Below, piece after piece: positions 1-11,815 of a stretch of DNA of 64,000 nt. The notes under the pieces are model-generated. The model had not been told where the DNA came from and did not search any database. It worked only from the letters and a program-made list of their open reading frames with translations. Source of the DNA: Massospora cicadina. Taxonomy: Eukaryota > Entomophthoromycota > Entomophthoromycetes > Entomophthorales > Entomophthoraceae. Each line of letters opens with the position of its first letter. Position 1 is the first letter of the stretch. The translations under genes and the position numbers were made by a program. Location of the stretch: NCBI GenBank assembly GCA_022478985.1, contig JAKSZP010014942.1, positions 1 through 64,000 of the forward strand, in the 5' to 3' direction.

Positions 1-584
1 GGATTTGATGGTCCAGAGAAATGCCTTTACATTGCCGCTGGGATATCTTGTAGGCTGCCTGGCGCACAACCGGCTGAGAAGTAATGAAATGAAAATAATG
101 TAACAAACAATGGTCCTAAGACCTTGATTGTCATCTCAACATATGAAAACCTATGCCAGAGGAGAGTCACCTTGATCCTCTAGCAGATTAGGTTGCGTTA
201 GAAATTAAGTAAACATGACTCAGACAATACCCACTGGCAAGTTCAAATTATACTGTGTTTGAGTGTTCCAGATCATCGCATGCAGAGTAATGTGAATCTA
301 AAATAACTCTCCACTCTGGCTGAGGTGCAGTGTATGCTCAATATGCCACCGGCCTCTACCACCTGACAGTCTTCACAGGGCTGCTCCATTCTGGCTCAAA
401 CCTACCAAGGCTCTTGGCTGCCTAAGCCCCCAAATGGGGAAGATTACAGGTACACCTCAGTCCTATGGTCCTTCAGTATTATCCCATCATAATTGATTGT
501 GATGTGCAAATGCCCTTACTTCATTCCAGAACAGTGGCTCCTCTCCCTGGCCAACCATGACAGGCCTCTTAATATGATAAATTT
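1..584. other. No gene recognised (left edge of window)
   Basis: There is no long reading frame and no recognisable family. The stretch 300-560 is somewhat GC-richer and could be decayed element sequence, but no motif supports a call. The SINE that follows is inserted at its right edge. Confidence 0.5.
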
Positions 585-913
585 AAATAAGTTAATTTAT
601 TTATTTATTTGAGGCAAGCCAACCAGGGGATGGACATTACCAAAATATAGAAAGAAAGTATTGACATGAAACCTGAGCAGGGTCAACTCTGTCATAGAAA
701 GTTTTTTTCACCTCCAGATTGGGACTCGGATTTTTCTGGTTACATCATGGGTAAGTTTTTCGTGTTATTATACCTACTAACCGCCAATAGCTTCCTTTGG
801 CTGGCACCCTGATTGATGTGCAAAGGGTGGGAATTGAACCCGCAACCTTCAGGTTGGTAGCCATACGCCCTACCAACTCACCTTCCACCCCCTAAATAAA
901 TAAGTTAATTTAT
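585..913 (-). mobile_element. tRNA-derived SINE with 16-bp target duplication
   Basis: The body is 601-897, read on the minus strand. The 16-base sequence AAATAAGTTAATTTAT flanks it at 585-600 and 898-913 as a perfect target-site duplication. The 5' head (about 897-815) is tRNA-like: an A-box-like GTGAGTTGGTAGGGC near 882-867 and a clear B box GGTTCAATTCCC near 840-829, the two parts of an RNA polymerase III internal promoter. The anticodon arm is degenerate (a CAACC/GGTTG stem with a 4-base loop), so this is not a working tRNA. The tail contains CATCCCCTGGTTGG followed by (AAAT)n at 601-612. The same tail word occurs at the 3' ends of the LINE at 53.9 kb and the half-LINE at 51.9 kb, suggesting mobilisation by that LINE family. 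Orientation and edges are set by the TSD and the A-rich tail. Confidence 0.88.
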
Positions 914-1866
914 AACTGCCAGAATATGCAAGATTGGGCTATATTTTGGAGAGCAAACTAAAATAGATAGAACTTCTAAGTGAGGAAAGGGAGAAAACAT
1001 TATCACTTGATAAATAGTAGTGCATAAAAAGCTATGTGAATTAGTAATATCCTAGGTATCATAAAGGCTTTAAAAGATGCCAGCGTCATAAAATCAATCC
1101 ACTGGTGGATTAAGAAAACCTAAATTTATCAAAATATGATGGAAATATAGATAGATTAAAACTATCCCAAAATACATTGACTTGACAATTTAAGTCATTT
1201 CAAAATACAGGATTTCAACCATTATAAAAGTGAATTTCTTAAGTCCCAACCTTAGAAAATCTATGTACAATTACCAATCATTACAAAATCCCCAAAGTGA
1301 CATATGTCTAATCTATCATAACTGCTCCCTAGTGAAAGTATAGGTCTCAATTTTCAAAGTGAGGGGTGTACTAAAATCCAAGCCCCTCTGATGCCATTCA
1401 ATTAGGGGTAGGAGAAGTAGCATAGAAAATGGTAGATTAATTTTTCTTGACATCTCCTTCTTCCTGAGTCATCTACATTGTGGGGTTTTTCTTGAAATTT
1501 ATTATTTATCTATTACAGCCCCCTGTAGTGAGAACCACTTTTATAATAAGAGTACTATTCACGCTATGTTCACAAGTTAACAATTAGCTGGTCTAACTAC
1601 TAGTTTCATATTTTTAAAAAGCAGCCAGTAAACTTGACAATAGAAAGCAGTTCTTTACTATAAATAATGATATAATATTTATAGTCAAGTCGCTTTATTC
1701 AGGATGCAGTGACGCTTTTGAGATGAAGATCATCAACAATGGTACAATGCAATTTTAAAAGTGAATTAATTTGTCAGGATAGGGTATAAATGGGAAGTAA
1801 AGGAGTCAAAATAATGAAACCTTTACTAGAGAATGTCCTACTAATAAGATCAAGATCATGCTGCGA
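914..1866. other. AT-rich sequence without genes
   Basis: No coding frame is supported. The only structured item is a primer-binding-like site at 1,520-1,537 (listed separately), which hints that the stretch contains a degraded minus-strand LTR-element leader, with its LTR to the right (from about 1,541) and interior to the left. No matching LTR partner was found in the window. Confidence 0.4.
1520..1537 (-). other. Primer-binding-site-like remnant
   Basis: Minus-strand TGGTTCTCACTACAGGGG differs at one base from the primer-binding motif of elements D and F in this window. It is probably the leader of another decayed LTR retrotransposon. No flanking gag was recognised. Confidence 0.5.
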
Positions 1867-2864
1867 GGTCATAGAGCGTTCTGATGATAATAAGACTGTG
1901 CTGGCACTCAGGATGAGTTACCACCTAAACCACTAGCCAAAATACCTCCTGCACAGACATCCACATTGTGAGATGCAAAAGAAATAGGGTAACCGCGAGC
2001 ACTTGCCAGGAAAATATCAAAATTGAGAATCATAGCAACTAAATTTCTGGCGGACTTCTTAAAAACACAAATAAATTTAGTTTCTTAAGACTTTTTTATT
2101 TAAATTAAGAAATGGAAAGGGAAAAAATGGAGTGACAGCAGTACAAGATGGGGACCACTGCCCTATATGCTTGATGAATGAGGAACTGGTACTAAGTGCA
2201 CTACTGTTGGGAATATCTTTGTGATTTAGTCTCAGCGGATTTACACCCTAAATACTTGCTGATACCAATCTGGGTCCAAACTGCCAATCAGACTAGTATT
2301 AAACTTGCTTGTAAAGTTATTTATTCCACTGCAATTGCGCTTGGCGCAATGACAGTGAATTCTCCCGCAGATAGCAGGTTGCGCCCATGGCCAGGCCACA
2401 TATGGCCAGTTCCTTTAAGTGGGAAAGGGGTTTATCACACCTGAAACTATTGGTGATGGGCTCACTTCTGCCAGCAATCAAGGGGAACAGCGGAGAGGAA
2501 TTTCTAACCTGAGAGTGACTTGACCAACTTACTTCTACCAGTTCTTAATTTACTCTTACCAGCAGACCTTGAACTGGTGGAGGAACCCTCCTGTTGAAGA
2601 AAAGCGCTGTAAACCCCTCTGGCGATGGCTTCTAACCGCCGCCACCTTTTTACAGACACCCCAAAATTTCTGCACCAACTCTGTGGTAGTGAGTAGAGGA
2701 GGAGAGGAACGATTATTAAAAATATGCCATTACCCACCTCTCATCTACTGCATGGACTAAATCCTTTAAAATGACAAGAGGAATAGCCGCCGTTTCTTCC
2801 TTTCATGGTTTAAAATTGAAATTCTTACTAATTTAAACGCAATGGTTGATCCCCAAGGCTTACA
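1867..2864 (-). repeat. 3' LTR of chromovirus E
   Basis: This copy matches 38,169-39,160 along its length with moderate divergence. It ends (minus-strand start) at TGTAAGCCTTGGGG next to a purine tract. The short frames inside it (for example around 2,504-2,737 minus and 2,196-2,444 plus) are not kept between the two copies and are not treated as genes. Confidence 0.85.
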
Positions 2865-2878
2865 ATACCCTTCCCTTA
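2865..2878 (-). other. Polypurine tract of chromovirus E
   Basis: Minus-strand TAAGGGAAGGGTAT directly abuts the TGTA start of the 3' LTR, the expected place for plus-strand DNA priming. Confidence 0.65.
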
Positions 2879-4738
2879 TTAAACTGGGGGAGCTTCCCCA
2901 CCAGGAACATGGGTGAGCGCAACATTCTTGTGCGCCTTGAGTACATTTATATACAAGATGGCGGCAACCTTCTGAGGGGGGCGAGGAGCATCCAGATTGA
3001 TGACATGGAAGGCCTCCACCAATTTGCGGCAATGAGCACAATTGTGGTCACTAACCACAGCTGTTTTCAAAGGAATTAAATCATTTTCAGGCCAACAGTA
3101 TTACACTGAACAACGCGATTTCTTTGATGCCAGAATGACGTACACCTCCACTTCTTCTGAGCCCTTAATCATGACTGCTTCTGATTCAGCTGGTGCCTTC
3201 CCCTTTGAACAGGGACAACTGGGAAGCATGGAAGACCAGGTGCTGCTTCCAATGCATGGAAAGGACCAACCAGAAGGCCCCATTTCCTAAATCCTCATCC
3301 ACCACGTGAAGAACAGAACACTTGCTTAAAAATTTTCATGTGGGGACCTTCAAGCGCAGGTTTGAATATCTAGCATCAATAATGACTAGAACTTAATTTC
3401 CTGAGCGGGATGGTGTTTGTGATCTGCAAACTACTTTTAATCACTTACTACCTTAGTCAGGTGCTACAAAACCAGAGATTGGGTACTCCATATCTGAAGC
3501 AGCTGCTCCTTGGAGGTAGGTACTTCAGGGCAAAGACAAACACTAATAAGGAATGAGGGTTATGCCCCAGGGTAGCTTTATAGGGAATTTCCCATTGATG
3601 AATGAGTTATATAGTTGTATGTGAACTGTGCATTGGGAAGATCAGCAGCCTAAGTATCCTGCATGGCAGAGGCTTACCAGCAGAGGTACTGCTTGGGGAT
3701 CTGGTTGACCCTCTCCATTTGCCCATCAGATTGAGGATGATACACTGTGGACTGTAACAGCTGGATCTTCAAGACAGCCAAAATGGCAGTCCAAAACCAA
3801 GATTTAAAATGAGGCTCCCGGTAACTTAATACCTCCTGGGGTAAAGTGAACATCAAGAAAACATAGAAAACAATAATCTGGGCCATCTCTTTAGAAGTAA
3901 TGGTAGACATATAAAGGACAAAGTGGGAGAATTTTGTAAAGCAGTCCATGACCACCATAATCACATCAAACCCATTAGAACGGGGGAGCTCAATAATATA
4001 TTCATTGGATACTGAGGTTCACGGACCCTGTGCCTGATGCAGGGGATGCAGGAGAGCAAACCTATCTTATTGATAATCTTAGCGCATGCACATGTCACAC
4101 AATTGGTGATCCATGCCAGCAAATCCTGGAGATGCCTGGCCAGTTGAATATCCACTTTATTATATCAATCATTTTTGTGCACTGAGTGACCCACCACTAG
4201 GGGATCATGTGAGCAGATATTACTTCATCCCAGAGTTGGGGAGGCAACAAACCCAGCCATGGAACAAAAGAAACTCTCTTCTACCATGTAATGAGCATGC
4301 TTGTGGCTTGTCGCACCCAACTAGTCAAAGAGTTCTAGCTCATTTAAGCAGGATGTCTAACCCACCAGTACCTGAGATAGCAACAGCACATCCAGTGCCC
4401 AGTCAGCCCTAGAAATAATAGGAGGAGAAATTGTGAGAAACAGGGCGGGAGGAACCACCATTGCCAACTCTGTCATTTCCTCTTCTGTCAGACTCAGGGA
4501 AGGGTTATGGCTCAGCAGATTGGGGAGATTGGTTAAGGCTCCTTTAAAAATTTGTACATAAAGTTGCTGCACAGGTCACAAAATGACTCAGCATGTCGGT
4601 GCGCCAATTTCTGTGGCGTTAAAAAGTACATTAGTGCTTGGTGATCCATCTGGACAACCACTCCAAGATGCGCCTCTTGATGAAGGTATTACCAGTGTTT
4701 GAGCGACCATGACACAGAAGCAGGCTCCTTGTTGTAAT
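2879..4738 (-). pseudogene. E pol: RNase H end, integrase, GPY and chromodomain-like tail
   Basis: This is a decayed pol C-terminus. At 4,738-4,600 the frame reads NYNKEPASVSWSLKHW and MDHQALMYFLTPQKL, typical of chromovirus RNase H. At 4,155-3,961 there is an integrase zinc-binding remnant with a CVTCAC cysteine pair. The catalytic core at 3,964-3,674 has VVMDCFTKFSHF and HPQSDGQMERVNQ, but the central SDRG-type Asp position reads SYREPHF, so the middle catalytic Asp is lost. Further down, frames with stops resemble the MKIH..FHV linker, and 3,200-2,950 resembles a chromodomain (EEVEVYVILASKK, then LVEAFHVINLDAPRP). Chromodomains target integration to heterochromatin in known chromoviruses. 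Several stops and frameshifts make it non-functional. It is separated from upstream pol by element A at 4,744. Confidence 0.82.
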
Positions 4739-4743
4739 TGGCC

Positions 4744-5608
4744 TGTAAGGATTATATTATGCCCATATTACCCAGCTTCATTAAATTATAATATCTGCTT
4801 GCCCACTAGGGGATGAGATCCTCTAGCGGTGTAATAATTATTGTAATAGATGATAACTATTAGTTGATGGAATATATTAACAAAAATTGATTAATCTGCC
4901 AGGGGTTCAATTCTGCAAAAAATATTATGTTTCATTGGTGATGATCCTTAACAATTAACAGGTCATTTAATTGTTAATTTTGTATTGATAATTTAACTAT
5001 TTTGTAAGAGTCAATTGGAGTTTGTCGCCAATTGACTAAAGGATTTATTAGTTGCTGAGCATTGATGACAATTCTGATAACAACTTGCGAGTCAATTTGT
5101 TAGGTAACGTGACCTGCTGTTAATGGGTAAAAGGTCACATTACCAAAGCAGGTTGCTATCCTAATAAGGGTAATACGCTGGGATTGAGCAAAGTCATTAT
5201 GACGTGTTCTTTGTTTCAACTCAGAAGGGGTCACATTTCTAGTTAGCGGCGAAATCTGACTAGATAGATGAGGAAGATCATTGTTGAGCGAGACTTTGGA
5301 GGGCTAATTCATTGGTGACAACTGCCGTTTCCAAATGTGGCACCAACAGAAGAGTTGGGCGCTGGATCCCCCTATAATTTTCCTTGTTTTTAATTAAATA
5401 AAGCAAACTTAAAAGACTTGAAGGTCCATAAAAACTTAAAATCTATAATGATATAGACTTTCATAAATTTAGTGTATATCTACTCTTGGGATTAAATTTT
5501 AAGAATAAGATATCCTTTATCAATTTATTGGTATCAAGATCTCCACGGGCTCCTGCGTCAATAGAGAACCTATGAACCTAGATTAAGTTTGATGAGAAGA
5601 AAGAGTCA
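4744..5608 (+). other. Left non-coding part of element A (probable LTR)
   Basis: AT-rich, no coding frame. By position (from the TG start at 4,744 to the primer-binding motif at 5,842) it should be the bulk of a 5' LTR, but I could not find a full-length partner for 4,744-5,600. Confidence 0.4.
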
Positions 5609-5870
5609 TAGGGAGAAGTTCCCTTGTTTTCAGAAGTACCTTCAAGGATTAAATGGATGAGCGTAGCACCAGTCTAGTGTTGGAGACAATACTCAACTTG
5701 GTTTTGAGAAGCTCAACTAGGATGATAGTATTCATACTATTACTAACCCATTCAACTAAACCTATAATCTATTTCAACGCACATAGAACCTGTTTAATAG
5801 ACTTAAGATCTAAGTTGAGCCACAGCTCAAAAGTTTTCATTTGATGCTCACTACAGGGGGTAGTTGAGTT
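5609..5870 (+). repeat. Direct repeat of element A, left copy, with PBS-like end
   Basis: It matches 7,637-7,757 and 14,429-14,570. Shared words include ACCAGTCTAG, GGAGACAATACTC and ATAGTATTCATACTATT. The PBS-like motif TGATGCTCACTACAGGGGG is at 5,842-5,860. Confidence 0.7.
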
Positions 5871-6524
5871 TTCAAGACAAAGATAATAGAAAAAATTCAT
5901 CAACAATGTCTACATATACAAACATAAGAAACTGTGGACAGAATTGGAAACATTTAATTAAAATGTGCTGAATTTGGAGTCACAGGTCAATTTCACTAAT
6001 TTAAATGAGCGAGTGATGAAGTTGAGGATTAAATCAAAAAAGTTAGAATATTAAATACAATCTTTATGGAAAGTTCACCTCATCAAAATGGAAGGAGACT
6101 GAATTAATTAAGGATATATTATTTCAGAAAACTGAATGAGAAGTAGATAGAGAATGCTTCTGCCAGATTTATGGAGAAACAGCACAGTTTTAAAGCGCTT
6201 AGAAGAACTCAAAAATCACAAGTGTGATTGCACCCAGATGGAGGCAAATGAAGCTGACAACAAGCTGCATGAAAATCCAGTTGGGAAATTACTAACCTCA
6301 AGGAATATGCCTTGATATTTTGCTGCAAATTTGGAGATAACTCCCAAAAATACACCCATAATTAGTTAGTTTGCTGTAAAGGAATTCCCTGCTACCTTAG
6401 CAACTGAAGGTTTTCAGAGCATGCTGAAATTACCTATATTTTGCTGGGATAACACTGGCACTTTTCTGCCTATATAAATGTGATAATATTCAGATGTGAT
6501 GACTGACATAAATCTATAACTGTG

Positions 6525-7090
6525 ATGAACTTCTTATACAATGACTGTCAAAGTCTGAAGTTGCCACATCTCAAAGGGGACAATTGGACGTACAGAACTA
6601 AAGAAGCTATAATGACTGAGTTTGATAGTCCTACATGGATGGTCAATTGTAAACAGGTGTTTATAAGAACCCAGTAAAGAAAGGACAAACCATTAGCAGC
6701 TTTCGCCAACTAATTTTACTAGGAATCACAAAACCTGTCTGGTGCAAAAGTTCTATCATTTTTTGATGCATGAATAGCAATGCAATTGGCACTTCATCCT
6801 TACAAAAACCTGCACCCGCACTATGGTTTCAGCGCTGACAAATCATACTTTTACATCACAGATGGTCGAATATATGAATATGTTAGGCTTGATGTTTGAT
6901 GCGCCTAATCGAATTCATAAAGATTTCCTGCTGATGATGATCAACCTATGGCAGAATTCAAAGGTGACGTTATGGAGAAATTTAATGATCAGCAGAATTG
7001 AGTTAATGGGGAAGAACCTGATGTATCAAAATATAAGATAAATTGAAAAATCACAGTCAGAAAGTTGGTACAACTGGACATCTTGCTGCC
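6525..7090 (+). pseudogene. Gag-like remnant of element A
   Basis: From the ATG at 6,525 a frame reads LPHLKGDNWTYRTKEAIMTEF, then after stops PLAAFAN..FY and YGFSADKSYFYITDG. The wording is reminiscent of capsid regions of LTR-element gag, but no zinc knuckle is seen and there are many stops. This is a weak family call. The position after the left repeat and PBS supports gag. Confidence 0.35.
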
Positions 7091-7119
7091 CAATGTTAGG
7101 AGAAGAAGCTGATAAGAAA

Positions 7120-7399
7120 TATAAATTTTGTTTTTCTCAGGAGGAGGAAGAAGAAACTGTTCAAGATTTGGGAAATAATTAGCAGTCTAGATGTGGAACA
7201 ATTTAGCACTGCAAGGAAACCTGTTCTGCCAGATATTTGCTTAGATGAAGTAGATACTTCAGATTTATCTATGGAGGGCCTAAGAGGATCCACTGTATTG
7301 AGATACAATGATGAAGATAAATGTATTTATGAGATTGAAGTCAAAAATGAAGGCAATCAATCCAGAGGTTGTGGAGGAAGTTGCTTGACCTTATGCTAA
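7120..7399 (+). pseudogene. Unidentified open frame in element A
   Basis: An open frame of about 90 codons with a basic start (RRRKKKLFKIWE) and an acidic middle (LPDICLDEVDTSDLSME, then LRYNDEDKCIYEIEV). No ATG near its start. Family not recognised. It could be the C-terminal part of the A gag or a protease-linker region. Confidence 0.3.
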
Positions 7400-7636
7400 T
7401 CAATTAATGATAAAGCTAATAAACGCTGAGAATGATAATAAACTATAGTTGATGTTAGATAAGTTAGTTTTACTATACCAATCCGCGCAATTAGGGATCA
7501 TTTCCAGATCTGTCAGCAGAAGTAATCCGAAGGTTAGGTATGGTGAATAAAGCCTAGAATCAATTTAAAGAGAAAAATGATGAATATGTAAAACATAACT
7601 GTTTATTGGTGATAGAGTCACCTATTATGATATCAG

Positions 7637-7757
7637 AGGGAGAAGATCCCTGCTTTCAGTAGTACCTTCAATGATTAGTGGAAGAGCATTAGCACCAGTC
7701 TAGCATTGGAGACAATACTCCATTTGGTTATGAAGATTCAACTAGGGTGATAGTCTT
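7637..7757 (+). repeat. Direct repeat of element A, right copy, first part
   Basis: It matches 5,609-5,740. It breaks at AGGGTGATAGTCTT (7,744-7,757), which reappears at 14,415-14,428, where the repeat resumes. Unit U lies between. Confidence 0.7.
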
Positions 7758-7878
7758 TGAGTTTTAAAAAGCCCCTTGTGGCTCTAGTGTGGGAAACTAT
7801 TGCAGGATGAAGGCCTGGGGTATTGCCCCCCACCACACTAGGGCTGCATGAATCTAAGCCATCCTCAAAAAATATGGG

Positions 7879-9030
7879 TATTAAGTTTTCAGCTGATGGT
7901 GCAAGCTAAAATAACTTAACAGTGAAATTAAGGATATAAACTTGCTTTTCAAATGGAACTCCTGCTCATAATTGGGAAGTAGTTTCTCCAATAATCCTCG
8001 ATAATAGCCAAGTAACTCTGGTATACTCACCATTCTTAAGTCTACTGGCACCAACAAATACAAAACCTTCTGTCTTTGTACAAAATCAGGAAATTATTCT
8101 TCTATAATTGGGACTACTTCTCCAGCAGGCAACTATGTACTTCTCTTAGGGAAGAATAAACACACAACTATCTAATATAGATGTAATGGCGCTAGATACA
8201 AATATCTGGCAGGTGACAGATGGATAATAATTAATAAACTAAGCAACAGTAGTTATTAATGATCAATAAACTAGTAGATGATTAATTGATTTAGTTAATG
8301 TTTTATTAATTGGCTAGGCGCCGGTATTATATACCTCTCAGGCATCTCCTGGCCAAACTCATCTATTAGATGAGTTCATTCATATTATGCCAATCCTCTG
8401 CTGGTCATGGCAATAATTATGAAAATTCCCCAAGTCAATTCGGCCCATGAATTGACTAAAAATAACAATTGTTTCAGCCCAATTAGAGGTAATTTTACTC
8501 TCATAATCGGGACAACTTTGGGTTTTGAACTCAACATCAAAATCTTCCCGATTAGAGCTATGTCATAACTCAACGTCTAACAATAAATGGGGAATAAAAG
8601 ATATATGATTATAAAAGTTGATGCACCCCAATTCAGGACGTCAGCAGGCCTCTCAATAGCACTAATTATGCCCATAATTGGGACATCTATATTTAAATGC
8701 TTAATTATTGATTTCATTAAATCAAACCCAACTTCCGCCTTAGTGCATTAAGATTAATATACTAATTTAGGAGGTGCAATTTAGTTAATGCCCTGGGACC
8801 ACTTTGCACCCAATTGTACCCATAATCAGCCATAATATAATATTATAGCTATTATTAGCTACAATAATCGGGCACCTCAAATACAATTAGAGCGGTTATG
8901 AGGTGAATCTGATTTATCAAATTATACAGATGAATTGGGAGAATCAAAGGATCCATCAATAGAAGTAATCTATCAGCATTGATACTTTTCTCAAAGGGTT
9001 TATTTTTGAGTCAACCATTAAAATCTAATA
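7879..9030 (-). repeat. 3' LTR of D
   Basis: Collinear with 12,553-13,704 at equal length (1,152 bp). The differences I read are almost all C/T or G/A transitions, many at CpG. Confidence 0.93.
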
Positions 9031-9042
9031 TTTCCCCCACTT
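9031..9042 (-). other. Polypurine tract of D
   Basis: Minus-strand AAGTGGGGGAAA abuts the start of the 3' LTR. Confidence 0.75.
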
Positions 9043-10039
9043 GACTGGAATATAAACCCTAAATTTTCCTAAATTCATTTTTCAGTGTCTGAAAACAGCT
9101 CATCCTCTGTGTACCACAATTTTGTCACTTCCCTCAAGCCCGAACAGTGGCATCAGTTTACTCATCTGCCCAGAACCATGCATATGAATTTGTTTTTAGG
9201 CTCACTCTGGGCAGCAGAGTTGGGCCAGCTTTTTTCTGTGCCAACTGTTATGATGTCAACTTGGCCCAAAACCATCATTGAGGGGGAAGTTGTCCAAGTT
9301 GTGGATCCTACTTGAGGATCAATAGGGTATGAGCTCAGGTCTTGTGCTTCCACAACTGCCACAGCAGACAACTTCAGCTGATCTTTTGATCTGAGAGAGC
9401 TAACCTTTTTGCTCCAGCTAGTTTATCAAGATGGTGATCTTCTGGCAGAGTTTCTCTTTGTACTTGGCCGTTTGGGCAGCTTTTGAGGCCCTTCATTAGG
9501 ATAATGCTGATGAATACCTCCCCAGGATAGCTGTAATCAGCCATATTATGTGCCTTTTCCCTGACTGGATACCTTCAGGTTGTTTGTTGCATGTTCCCCC
9601 TCTACCAATTGCGGGCTCAATTGGGCAACTATAAATGGGTTTGTGCCTCCTCTTCCCATTGTTCGCTGGGAGTCATCTTCAACGAGTGCACGGCGCATCT
9701 GGCTCTATGCCATTACAGCCCTTTTTCTTGTCACCCAGCAACTAGACTGGGCCAAATTGGCACATGAAGATGAAAGTTCAGGTTCCAAGTCACCTCCCCC
9801 CCTTGAAACTGAGGAATAAAATTTGTTTTATTTATTAAAATTTATAGTTTTCTTATTACTTAAAATATAAAATCTTATTCTCTTTTTTTACTATGTATAT
9901 AGATGATAGAATTTTTTTGCATTAGTATATATTAATTTTTTCATTTTATTATTAATCTTTCTCATAACTATTAGTTTCAATTAATTATATATGCTTATAT
10001 TAAAATTCCTCTCTTCTAATTGGGCCACTTTTTAAACTT
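9043..10039. other. 3' untranslated/accessory region of D
   Basis: About 1 kb lies between the integrase end and the polypurine tract. Plus-strand (antisense) frames at 9,085-9,315 (GTG start) and 9,580-9,819 (ATG, 79 codons) are open and Ser/Thr/Pro-rich in places, but neither resembles a known protein. The sense strand has the frame 9,162-9,371. An extra antisense gene is possible but not shown. 9,830-10,000 is T-rich and non-coding. Confidence 0.35.
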
Positions 10040-11815
10040 CCTTAGGAATTTAGCATGGACTCAATTATATACATGACCCAAATTTTTCTCCTTAATAGTG
10101 TAAGAAAAGTTTGAGGTCTTCTCAATAACTTTGAATGGACCAACCCAAATGTGATTTAACTTGTGAATTCAGCCTGAACCATGGGTATTACAAAATAATA
10201 CTTCATCCCCCACAGCAAATTTGGGCAGATTGTATCAGGTTTTTTGATCTTTTTCATGTTGGGCCTTATGAAGTTTGAAGTTATTATCAAAAGCCTGGGC
10301 TTGCAGCTTAATTAAGGTCTCTGCAAGCCTCTTGACATACTGAGAATAGCTCAATTCCTGGGGTTCTTGTAATAAAGAATACAACAATGGTGGTAAGGCT
10401 GGATGCTTCCCATACAGAAGTTGGAATGGAGACATCTTTGTGGCTGAATGGTAAGAGATGTTGTAGGCAAAAATGGCCAAACTGAGAAATGTGCTCCATT
10501 TGGAGGGCTTCTGAGAAGTCAGCTTCCTTAGGATATTGACAAGTGTTCCATTAACTCGTTCTACTGCACCATTTGTCTCTGGGTGGTATGGAGTTGACAG
10601 AACACCACGCACCCCCATTAATTCATTAAGCTTCTGGAGAATAACTGCAGTGAAATTTGTGCCATTATCTGTCAATATAAATTGAGGACATCTGTGCCAA
10701 TGAATAACTTGCTCCAAGATAAATTTAGCAGTTGTTGAGGCTCCTAAGTCCCGAATAGCCCTGGCTTCGACCCATTTTGTTAAGTGATCAACTGCCACAA
10801 TAATATATTTGGCTTTCACATTGCTAATTGGGAGGGGTCCAACCACATCTATAGATATAGTGTGCCAAGCAAATTTGGGCCAAACAAGCTGGTATGAAGT
10901 AGCTTTTTGGAAGGGTTTTTCCCCTTGACACTCTTGGCAACAGCTCAAAGTTTCATGGATGTCAAAATGCATTGATTCCCAATAGTAATTTTGCTTAAGC
11001 TGCTCCTTGGTTTTCTTAAAGCCTCCATGGCCAGTAGCCTTATGAGCAGCCAAAATTAGATCTGCTCGAGCTGAGGGACGTGGAAATATATATTTCTTTC
11101 CATCAATCACTTTGAATAAGACTCCTTTTTCAGTCTGGGTATCCTTTCTTAATTCAGAGAGAATTTTCTGCACTTGTTTGGGCTCATTGGCAAAAGTCCC
11201 ATTAACCATCTTCTGGAACAAGGCATCCGCTGGCTGGCAGAGAGTTGCTATGATGGGCAGACGGGACAAACAATCTGCATTCTGATGCTTAGCACCAGCC
11301 CGGTGCTTAATGGCATAGTCATAAGCCTGCAACTTAAGTGCCCAGCGAGCCAAACGTCCTTCTGGCTCCTTCAAATTGTTAAGCCAGCTTAGGGATGCAT
11401 GATCAGTAACCACGGTGAAATGCACTCCATGAAGGTATACTCAGAACTGTTTATAGGCATATATAACGGCCAAACACTCTCTTTCTGTTACAGTATAATT
11501 TCTTTCATGGGCATTTAGGGTCCAATTAGCATAAGCTACTGGGTGCTCTTCACCATCTTCTCTTACTTGGGACAAAAAAGCTCCAATTGCTGTTAATGAT
11601 TCATCAGTCTGAACAATAAATTCTCAGTCAAAGTCAGGATAGCATAATACTGGTGTGACTATTAGGGCCAAACAAAGCTGGTCAAATGCCTCCTGGCAGG
11701 CTGAATTCCACTCAAAAGAGACCTTATCTTTAAGTAGATAAAATAAAGGTTCTCCAATTTGAGCAAAGTCAGCAATAAATTGGCGATAATACCCAATCAT
11801 GCCCGATTACAGGTG
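10040..11815 (-). pseudogene. D pol: RT thumb, RNase H and integrase
   Basis: Read on the minus strand. It starts with MIGYYRQFIADFAQIGEPL near 11,800 (RT connection), then RNase H with VQTDESLTAIGAFLSQ, ERNYTVTERECLAV and VVTDHASLSWLNNLKEPEG. Two in-frame TGA stops fall before 11,425. From 11,425 to 10,235 a 396-codon open frame holds the rest of RNase H and a full integrase: zinc-binding HKATGH and CQEC, and a catalytic triad in SIDVVGPLP, LTDNGTNF and AVERVNGTL, all present. After the stop at 10,235 a GPY-like tail continues (VGPFKVIEKTSN, VHAKFLRKF) with further stops. Integrase would insert cDNA at target sites. A frameshift at about 11,810 separates this from the gag frame. Confidence 0.9.

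Noticed and set aside
815..897. tRNA gene on the minus strand
   Set aside because: A and B boxes are good, but the anticodon arm has a 4-base loop and no proper acceptor pairing. The unit is flanked by a 16-bp TSD with an A-rich tail, so it is a SINE head.
1867..2864. Small protein genes in the repeat (2,504-2,737 minus, 2,196-2,444 plus)
   Set aside because: Frames are not kept in the second copy at 38-39 kb, and the repeat is an LTR.
6823..7041. Copia-type reverse transcriptase in element A
   Set aside because: The wording does not match RT motifs in order. A gag-like reading in another frame fits slightly better, and neither is strong.
9085..9819. Antisense gene in element D
   Set aside because: The first frame lacks an ATG, there is no protein similarity and no clear splice pair. 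Mentioned only as a possibility.
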